Origin: an uncultured Oscillospiraceae bacterium
Lineage (GTDB): Bacteria; Bacillota; Clostridia; Oscillospirales; Oscillospiraceae
Assembly (NCBI GenBank): GCA_934623575.1
Contig: CAKTVL010000005.1
Coordinates: 1-64,000 of the forward strand
Direction: 5' to 3'
DNA: 64,000 nucleotides
This document shows positions 58,406-64,000 of the stretch, one piece after another. How positions within the stretch are numbered: position 1 is the stretch's first letter; every line of letters begins with the position of its first letter. Under the pieces are notes generated by a model. That model was not told the origin of the DNA. It saw nothing but the letters and a program-made list of their open reading frames with translations, and ran no database searches. The translations under genes and the position numbers were made by a program.

Positions 58406-59500
58406 ATGAAAAAAAGAAGCGGCATCGCGCCGCTGATCGCCATCGCCGGCATTCTGCTGGCCCTGTCGGCGGGCAGCTTCTTCTTTACGCCGGACCGGGC
58501 GTTTTCGGAGAATGAGAACCGGTATTTGCAGCTGACGCCCAAGCTGACCTGGGACCGCATCCTGTCCGGCGACTTTATGGAGGACATAGAGGACTATACC
58601 AGCGACCAGATATTGCTGCGGGACCTCTGGACGGCCAGCCGCTCCGTATTGCAGCGGGCGGAGGGCAAGGAAGACATCAGCGGCACCTATCTGGGCGCGG
58701 AGGGCCGGTACTTTACCAAGACCACCGACGACAGCTTTGACCGGGCGGGACTGGAGAAGAACGCCGGGTATATCCGGGACTTTTTCGACGCCAGCGGCAA
58801 GGGCGGCACGGCACTGATCGTGCCCAGCCCGGCGGGGATACTGCGGGACATGCTGCCGGAAAACGCGCCCTATTACGACGAGGCCGGGGCCTTCGACCTG
58901 CTGCGCGGCACCCTGGGTACTGCGCTGCTGGACGTGCGGCAGACGCTGTCGGCGGTGGAGGACCCCTACTATCACACCGACCACCACTGGACCACCATGG
59001 GCGCGCAGGCGGCGTATCTCCGCTGGGCGGAGGCCACCGGCCACACGGCCCGGCGATACGAATTGACGCTGGCCACGGACCACTTCCGGGGGACGCTGTT
59101 CTCCAAGGTGCTGCTGCCGGACAGCGTGTATGACAGCGTGTACTACGCGCCGGAGGTCACCGTCAGCAGTGTGGTCTGTGACGGCGAGGCGGGCGCGCTG
59201 TACGACATGGCGGCGCTGGAGGAGAAGGACAAGTACAAGCTGTTTCTGGGCGGCAACTACGGCCAGTGCGTCATCACCACCGGGGTGGAGAACGGGGAGC
59301 ACCTGCTGCTGGTGAAGGACTCCTTCGCCAACTCCTTCGTGCCGTTCCTCACCGGGGACTATGAGACCATCACCATGATCGACCTGCGGTATTACCGGGG
59401 CAGCATGCAGGAGCTGGCGGCGGAGGCCACGGACATCCTGGTGCTGACGGAGATCACCAACCTGGCGTCCTCCGGGGACTATTTCAAGCTGGCAAAGTAA
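58406..59500 (+). CDS. DHHW family protein (AlgX/SGNH-like), second
   Basis: A 364-residue protein with an N-terminal membrane anchor (residues 8-28), FSENENRYLQLTPKLTWDRILSGDFMEDIEDYTSDQILLRD in segments, the DHHW motif YYHTDHHWTTMGAQAAYLRW near residue 190, GGNYGQCVITTG and LLVKDSFANSFVPFLTGDY with the catalytic-type Ser near 305. Family partner of the MBOAT gene 12 bases upstream (AAGGAGG before ATG). Two different DHHW proteins on either side of one MBOAT suggest two transfer partners. Confidence 0.87.
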   Translation: MKKRSGIAPLIAIAGILLALSAGSFFFTPDRAFSENENRYLQLTPKLTWDRILSGDFMEDIEDYTSDQILLRDLWTASRSVLQRAEGKEDISGTYLGAEGRYFTKTTDDSFDRAGLEKNAGYIRDFFDASGKGGTALIVPSPAGILRDMLPENAPYYDEAGAFDLLRGTLGTALLDVRQTLSAVEDPYYHTDHHWTTMGAQAAYLRWAEATGHTARRYELTLATDHFRGTLFSKVLLPDSVYDSVYYAPEVTVSSVVCDGEAGALYDMAALEEKDKYKLFLGGNYGQCVITTGVENGEHLLLVKDSFANSFVPFLTGDYETITMIDLRYYRGSMQELAAEATDILVLTEITNLASSGDYFKLAK

Positions 59501-59535
59501 GAAAACAGGCGTGTGCGGAGCGCACGCCTGTTTTC
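59501..59535 (+). terminator. Terminator of the acylation cluster
   Basis: GAAAACAGGCGTG pairs with CACGCCTGTTTTC, followed by TGCCCCTTT. Confidence 0.75.
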
Positions 59536-59541
59536 TGCCCC

Positions 59542-59569
59542 TTTACAAACGGGCGATTTTTGATATAAT
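59542..59569 (+). promoter_or_regulatory. Promoter of prfB
   Basis: TTTACA (59542-59547), 16-base spacer, TATAAT (59564-59569), about 43 bases before the start codon. Confidence 0.65.
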
Positions 59570-59611
59570 AGTAAGGCTAAGGAAATTTTCAGGTACAAGG
59601 AGAGACGATAT

Positions 59612-60736
59612 ATGGCCGTTATCGAGTACGACGAGTATAAGCAGAAGCTGCAGGCGCTGGAGCCCACCCTGGGCGAGCTGGAAAAGGCGCTGGGCATCCC
59701 CAAGGCCCGGGAGGAGCTGGCGGAGCTGCAGAAGGAGACGGAGGCCGAGAGCTTCTGGAACGATCTGGAGCGGAGCCAGGTGGTCAGCCGCCAGATCAAG
59801 CGGCTGGAGAACAAGATCAAGAAGCACGACAAGCTGGTGAGCGAGTGGGAGGACACCCTGACCCTGTGCGAGATGGCCCAGGAGGAGGACGATCCCAGCC
59901 AGCTGGAGGAGGTCGTGCACGGCTACGAGACGCTGGAGAAGGAGATCAGCGAGCGCCGTCTGGCGGCGCTGCTGTCCGGCGAGTACGACGCCAACAACGC
60001 CATTCTCACCTTCCACGCCGGCGCCGGCGGCACCGAGGCCCAGGACTGGACGGAGATGCTGTACCGGATGTACACCCGCTGGGCCGAGCGCCACGGGTAT
60101 ACCTATCAGCTGATGGACTACGAGGCCGGCGACGAGGCGGGCATCAAATCCGCCACTATCCTCATCGAGGGCGAGAACGCCTATGGCTATCTGAAGAGCG
60201 AGAACGGCGTGCACCGGCTGGTGCGGGTCAGTCCCTTCGACGCCAACGCCCGGCGGCAGACCAGCTTTGCCGCGCTGGAGGTCATGCCGGAGCTGGACGA
60301 CGACAGTGAGATCGAGATCCGGCCGGAGGACATCGAAATGCAGGCGTGCCGGTCCAGCGGCGCCGGCGGCCAGCACATCAACAAGACGTCCTCCGCCGTG
60401 CGGCTGACCCACCTGCCCACGGGCATCGTGGTGTTCTGCCAGACGGAGCGCAGCCAGTTCCAGAACCGGGACAACGCCATGAAGATGCTGCGCGCCAAGC
60501 TGGCGGAGCTGAAGCTGCAGCAGCACGCGGAGAAGATCAGCGACCTGAAGGGCGTGCAGATGAAGATCGAGTGGGGCAGCCAGATCCGGTCCTATGTGTT
60601 CATGCCCTACACCCTGGCCAAGGACACCCGCACCGGGTACGAAATGGGCAACATCCAGGCGGTGATGGACGGCGACATCGACGGCTTCATCAACGCCTAC
60701 CTGACCGCGGCGGCCAACGGCGAGATCAAGAAATAA
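59612..60736 (+). CDS. prfB: Peptide chain release factor 2, no frameshift site
   Basis: A 374-residue class I release factor that ends translation at UGA and UAA. The SPF tripeptide that reads UGA is at 207-209 (RVSPFDANARR) and the GGQ loop that triggers hydrolysis at 252-254 (SGAGGQHINKTSSAVRLTH). The frame is continuous from ATG 59612 (ACAAGGAGAG upstream): the UGA-dependent +1 frameshift found near codon 25 of prfB in most bacteria is missing, so there is no autoregulation by RF2 level of that kind. N-terminus MAVIEYDEYKQKLQALEPTL fits the family after the frameshift point. Confidence 0.93.
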   Translation: MAVIEYDEYKQKLQALEPTLGELEKALGIPKAREELAELQKETEAESFWNDLERSQVVSRQIKRLENKIKKHDKLVSEWEDTLTLCEMAQEEDDPSQLEEVVHGYETLEKEISERRLAALLSGEYDANNAILTFHAGAGGTEAQDWTEMLYRMYTRWAERHGYTYQLMDYEAGDEAGIKSATILIEGENAYGYLKSENGVHRLVRVSPFDANARRQTSFAALEVMPELDDDSEIEIRPEDIEMQACRSSGAGGQHINKTSSAVRLTHLPTGIVVFCQTERSQFQNRDNAMKMLRAKLAELKLQQHAEKISDLKGVQMKIEWGSQIRSYVFMPYTLAKDTRTGYEMGNIQAVMDGDIDGFINAYLTAAANGEIKK

Positions 60737-60743
60737 AGATTTT

Positions 60744-60775
60744 GGGAGGCCGCTGCGCGGCCTCCCTGTTTTTCC
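60744..60775 (+). terminator. Terminator of prfB
   Basis: GGGAGGCCG, five-base loop, CGGCCTCCC then TGTTTTT. Confidence 0.8.
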
Positions 60776-60799
60776 CCGGTGTACAAAAAGAAGCGGCTC

Positions 60800-60961
60800 T
60801 TAAGAGCCGCTTTCTTCTGTTTTGTCGGGCGCGGCGGCCTCCGCCGCCTTATCCTTGCCGATGTACAGCTCCTCGCAGGTCTGCTGCGCCTTGATCAGCA
60901 TATCCATAGCCTGCTCCGTGGCGTTGACCATCGTCAGATACATCTTCTTATAGTCCGGCAT
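60800..60961 (-). CDS. Small hypothetical protein
   Basis: A 53-residue protein (MPDYKKMYLTMVNATEQAMD, MLIKAQQTCEELYIGK, acidic tail) predicted to be mostly helical. GGGGGTGAAACT before ATG 60961 is a good ribosome site. It diverges from the XRE regulator gene; small helical proteins of this kind often sit beside such regulators in Clostridia. Function unknown. Confidence 0.6.
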   Translation of the reverse strand: MPDYKKMYLTMVNATEQAMDMLIKAQQTCEELYIGKDKAAEAAAPDKTEESGS

Positions 60962-61064
60962 AGTTTCACCCCCTTTTGGCACATTGTAAAACGTTTTGTT
61001 TTATAAGTCAATATAACAATTCGTTTTGCATATACTCTTATACATCCTGTATAGGAGGTATGCT

Positions 61065-61292
61065 ATGTATAGGCGGATACGTGACCTGCGCGAGGACAGC
61101 GACTTGAAGCAAAAGGATATAGCGGAATATCTGCAGTGCACGCAGGTAGCCTATTCTCATTACGAGCTGGGCAAACGGGACATCCCCACCGATGTGCTGT
61201 GCCGACTGGCAGACTACTATCACGTCAGCGTGGACTATCTGCTGGGGCGCACGGACGAAAGGGCACCCTATCCGAAGAAAAAGCAGCCATAA
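61065..61292 (+). CDS. XRE family transcriptional regulator
   Basis: A 75-residue single-domain Cro/C1-type regulator: IRDLREDSDLKQKDIAEYLQCTQVAYSHYELGKRDIPTDVLCRLADYYHVSVDYLLGRTDE is the complete helix-turn-helix with the usual sequel helix. ATAGGAGGT fixes ATG 61065; the longer frame from 61026 starts inside the promoter region. The divergent gap holds AAAACGTTTTG (about 60987) and TTCGTTTTGCA (about 61020), possible operator sites for autoregulation. Confidence 0.85.
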   Translation: MYRRIRDLREDSDLKQKDIAEYLQCTQVAYSHYELGKRDIPTDVLCRLADYYHVSVDYLLGRTDERAPYPKKKQP

Positions 61293-61298
61293 ACCACA

Positions 61299-61333
61299 AA
61301 AAAAGAAGCACCCCTCCGGGGTGCTTCTTTTTT
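61299..61333. terminator. Bidirectional terminator
   Basis: AAAGAAGCACCCC, TCC, GGGGTGCTTCTTT with A and T runs outside, between convergent genes. Confidence 0.85.
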
Positions 61334-61352
61334 ATGCGGTTTCAGGTGCAGT

Positions 61353-62609
61353 TCAGCACTTCTCGAACACCACAGCGGTGCCCATGCCGCCGCCGATGCA
61401 CAGGGTGGCCAGGCCCTTCTTGGCCTCGGGACGCTTCTGCATCTCGTGCAGCAGGGTGACGATGATACGCGCGCCGGAAGCGCCCACGGGGTGGCCCAGA
61501 GCGATAGCGCCGCCGTTGACGTTGACCTTGCTCATGTCAAAGTGCAGCTCGCGGGCCACAGCGATGGACTGGGCGGCAAAGGCCTCGTTGGCCTCGATCA
61601 GGTCGATGTCGTCGATGGTCACGCCGGCCTTCTTCATGGCGTTGCGGGAAGCCACCACGGGGCCCACGCCCATGATCTTGGGATCCACGCCGCCCTGACC
61701 CCAGCCGATCAACTTGGCCATGGGCTTCAGACCGTACTTCTCCACAGCCTCGCCGGAGGCCAGCACGATGGCGGCAGCGCCGTCGTTGATGCCGGAGGCG
61801 TTGGCGGCGGTGACGCGCTGGGTGCCCTTGTCAGCGGCATCCTGGATGCCGGTGGGCTCGAAGGTGTTGACCACCACGGGGTTGGGGGACTCGGGACCCA
61901 CGGGGAAGGCGCCCTTCAGCTTGGCGATGCCGTCAGCGGTGACGCCGGCCTTGGGATACTCGTCCTTGGCGAAGGGGACCATATCCTTCTTGACCTTGAC
62001 CATCACGGGGACGATCTCGTCGTCGAAGCGGCCGGAGGCCTGGGCGGCCTCAGCCTTCTGCTGGGAGGCGGCGGCGAACTCGTCCTGCTCGCGGCGGGTG
62101 ATGCCCCAGATGTCGTTGATGTTCTCGGCGGTGGTGCCCATGTGATAGTTGTTATAGGCGTCCCACAGGCCGTCCTTGATCATGGTGTCCACCAGCTTCT
62201 TGTCGCCCATGCGGGCGCCCCAGCGGGCGTCCATGGAGGCGAAGGGAGCGGCGCTCATGTTCTCGGTGCCGCCGCAGACGACGATGTCGCTGTCGCCGGC
62301 CAGGATGGAGCGGGCGCCCTCGATGACGGACTTCATGCCGGAGCCGCAGACCATGCCCACAGTGTAAGCGGGGACGGAATAGGGGATACCAGCCTTGATG
62401 GAGACCTGGCGGGCCACGTTCTGGCCCTGGGCAGCGGTCAGGATGCAGCCGAACATCAGCTCATCCACGTTCTCGGGGGCCACGTTGGCGCGCTTCAGAG
62501 CCTCCTTGACCACCACGGCGCCCATATCGGCAGCGGGGGTGTTCTTCAGAGAACCACCGAAGGAGCCGATGGCGGTACGGCAGCAATTGACAACATACAG
62601 GTCTTTCAT
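61353..62609 (-). CDS. Acetyl-CoA C-acetyltransferase (thiolase) with insertion
   Basis: A 418-residue biosynthetic-type thiolase: condenses two acetyl-CoA to acetoacetyl-CoA, the entry to butyrate formation. Cys88 (GMVCGSGMKSV), His373 (NVNGGAIALGHPVGASGARI) and Cys404 (TLCIGGGMGTA) are the catalytic set. Usual length is about 393; the extra 25 residues lie at about 236-266 (PVGPESPNPVVVNTFEPTGI...DAADKGTQR) between LKGAF and VTAANASG. CoA-binding elements remain. It has its own promoter and no butyrate-pathway neighbours in the window. Confidence 0.92.
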   Translation of the reverse strand: MKDLYVVNCCRTAIGSFGGSLKNTPAADMGAVVVKEALKRANVAPENVDELMFGCILTAAQGQNVARQVSIKAGIPYSVPAYTVGMVCGSGMKSVIEGARSILAGDSDIVVCGGTENMSAAPFASMDARWGARMGDKKLVDTMIKDGLWDAYNNYHMGTTAENINDIWGITRREQDEFAAASQQKAEAAQASGRFDDEIVPVMVKVKKDMVPFAKDEYPKAGVTADGIAKLKGAFPVGPESPNPVVVNTFEPTGIQDAADKGTQRVTAANASGINDGAAAIVLASGEAVEKYGLKPMAKLIGWGQGGVDPKIMGVGPVVASRNAMKKAGVTIDDIDLIEANEAFAAQSIAVARELHFDMSKVNVNGGAIALGHPVGASGARIIVTLLHEMQKRPEAKKGLATLCIGGGMGTAVVFEKC

Positions 62610-62676
62610 AAAAGTAACCTCCTATAAAATATGTTGAAATAATTATACAACAAAGGCTTGCGCCTGTCTATCCCCT

Positions 62677-62705
62677 ATGATAGTCATAATTTTAACAATA
62701 GTCAA
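62677..62705 (-). promoter_or_regulatory. Promoter of the thiolase gene
   Basis: Minus strand TTGACT (62705-62700), 17-base spacer, TATCAT (62682-62677), about 68 bases before the start. Confidence 0.65.
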
Positions 62706-62790
62706 TCCTAAATTGCAACTTTGTTAAAAAATCGTCAAATCGAGCAGAACCAGGGATGGATTCCCGTCATTTTGACGAAGTGACGGCATC

Positions 62791-63939
62791 TCAGGCGGCC
62801 GGCTCCGCGGCGGTATCGTCGGTGGTATCGGCCGCATCGGCATCGCCGGTGTCAGCAGTCTGCCTGTCGTCGGTCTGTGCGCCATCGGTCTGGGTGCTGC
62901 CGCTGATCTCAGCGGCCATCTCGGTGCGCAGGGCGGACAGCTTGGAACAGAAATCCGCCACGTCCAGGCCGTTATACAGCTTGGCGTTGCTGACCACCGT
63001 GGCGTCGGACAGCTTCTGCTCCCACAGCTGCTGGAAATAGGCCTCCGCCGCCACGCTCTGGTCCGGCGCGGTGCGCAGCAGCACATAGCAGGTGCCGTCG
63101 CCGTAGGGATCGATGGCCGTGGCCAGCTCCTCCAGCTCCATGGCCATGATGGCGTCGCTGAGGGGGTCGCCCTCCACCGCCGCCAGCGTCACCACGCCGC
63201 CGGCCTCCTGCTGCAGCTCATCGCAGATGGCCTGGTACTCGGCGTCCTTGTCCTCGGCGGCCTGCCAGCGCTCCAGCAGGTCGGCAGCCATGGTCTCGGC
63301 GTTGTCGCCAGTGAGGGTGATCACATAGACGCCGGTAAGGCGCTGCTGGTCGATCAGAGCATCCACGGCGGCCTGGTCATACAGGCTGCCGCCGGGGGCG
63401 TAAGCGTCCCGCAGGGCGGACAGCAGGTACTGGGTGGCCAGGATGTTGTCGAAGGTCTCCTCGCTGATGCCCATCAGGGCCAGCTGCTGCTGATAGCCCT
63501 CCTCGCCGTACAGGGCCACATACTGCGCCCGCTGGGCGGCCAGGGCCTCTATGGCCTCGTCGCCCAGGGTGACGTTGGCCTGCTCGGCCCAGGCGCGGAT
63601 AACGGCGTAGCTCTTGACGGTCTCCACCGCCTCCACCTTGGCATACTCGCCGTAGGTCATGGCGTCCTCGCTGTCGGAGATGGCGGCGCTCCAGTCAATA
63701 TTGGGCAGCTGGTTGGTCAGGTAGGCGCAGGTATAGTCCAGCCAGCGGAGGTATTCCTCGCAGGTGACGGTCTGGCCGTCGATGACCAGCATCTGGCCGT
63801 CCGGGTGCAGGCCGCTGGCCTGGTAGAGGATGCCCTCAGTGCTCTTGCCGCTCTTCATGCCGCCGGTCAGGGCGAAGGCGCCCACCAGCACCACGGACAC
63901 CAGCGCGCCGGCCAGAAGCCGGATCCAATTGCTTTTCAT
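62791..63939 (-). CDS. Putative membrane-anchored foldase, SurA/PrsA-like
   Basis: A 382-residue exported protein with an N-terminal span (residues 8-27) that acts as a signal anchor, then helical SurA-N-like sequence (LVIDGQTVTCEEYLRWLDYTCAYL, LGDEAIEALAAQRAQYVALYGEEGYQQQLAL), a mixed middle, and a disordered Asp/Thr/Ala-rich tail. The helical chaperone part resembles PrsA/SurA foldases, but no clear parvulin (rotamase) motif is visible, so isomerase activity is doubtful. Start ATG 63939 with AGGAGG upstream. It would help fold secreted proteins between membrane and wall (inference). Confidence 0.65.
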   Translation of the reverse strand: MKSNWIRLLAGALVSVVLVGAFALTGGMKSGKSTEGILYQASGLHPDGQMLVIDGQTVTCEEYLRWLDYTCAYLTNQLPNIDWSAAISDSEDAMTYGEYAKVEAVETVKSYAVIRAWAEQANVTLGDEAIEALAAQRAQYVALYGEEGYQQQLALMGISEETFDNILATQYLLSALRDAYAPGGSLYDQAAVDALIDQQRLTGVYVITLTGDNAETMAADLLERWQAAEDKDAEYQAICDELQQEAGGVVTLAAVEGDPLSDAIMAMELEELATAIDPYGDGTCYVLLRTAPDQSVAAEAYFQQLWEQKLSDATVVSNAKLYNGLDVADFCSKLSALRTEMAAEISGSTQTDGAQTDDRQTADTGDADAADTTDDTAAEPAA

Positions 63940-64000
63940 TTCGTTTCCTCCTTGGGGGCCGGAGCCCCATCTGTTTGTGGTATATCCTTTTCATGCAGGC

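Overview
The window looks like chromosome of an anaerobic, spore-forming gut Clostridium-type bacterium of the Oscillospiraceae/Oscillospirales kind. Reasons: GC-rich coding DNA with AGGAGG-type ribosome sites, an alpha/beta-type spore protein (49871-50068), DUF4358, DHHW and DUF5662 proteins typical of Clostridia, a thiolase, a CaiB-type CoA-transferase and many NhaC/SLC13/MATE-type transporters. The species cannot be fixed from the window.

Layout. 1-1630: a MarR regulator with two palindromic operators on its own promoter, followed by a DegV fatty-acid-binding protein. 1636-6263: a graveyard of mobile DNA (frameshifted tyrosine integrase, excisionase, second recombinase fragment, 5'-truncated IS256-type transposase, 3' half of a tRNA-Val gene). 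6265-11866: an amino-acid/peptide island (PatB/MalY lyase and NhaC antiporter on one strand; YheO-type regulator, D-aminopeptidase with an in-frame UGA, and L-asparaginase II on the other), bounded on its right by a second graveyard (11921-13812) with integrase pieces and two partial tRNA-Gly 3' ends. 14004-21700: an apparent nucleoside/ribose operon headed by a LacI-repressor/PfkB-kinase fusion, with a second PfkB kinase, an ABC importer lacking its ATPase, a YesL-like membrane protein and a nucleoside hydrolase. 21960-23000: an NlpC/P60-like protein and gene remnants. 23138-30016: a catabolic operon (esterase, SLC13 carboxylate transporter, PEP-mutase/isocitrate-lyase family enzyme, class III CoA-transferase, HMG-CoA-lyase family enzyme) with a divergent LacI regulator; then a LysR regulator and a MATE exporter behind a duplicated promoter/terminator leader.

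32805-40301: a complete chorismate-to-phenylpyruvate operon read on the minus strand (pheA, aroB, aroC, fused aroE-aroK, aroQ, aroA, aroF), most of it joined by ATGA/GTGA overlaps. Its leader encodes a 56-codon peptide with nine Phe (all TTT) in about 22 codons, followed by an intrinsic terminator just before pheA: a ribosome-mediated Phe attenuator. This is the most striking regulatory find.

40386-64000 is mostly housekeeping and cell-surface genes: HAD phosphatase, CNNM/CorC-type transporter, CTP synthase, an ECF-like sigma/anti-sigma pair, tRNA-Ser(GCU), tRNA-Ser(UGA), tRNA-Pro(GGG), a flavin reductase, an MGMT-like protein, a spore protein, a Hanks-type kinase module, a radical SAM enzyme, a DHHW-MBOAT-DHHW surface O-acylation cluster, release factor 2 encoded without the usual programmed frameshift, a thiolase with an insertion, and a SurA/PrsA-like lipid-anchored or membrane-anchored foldase candidate.
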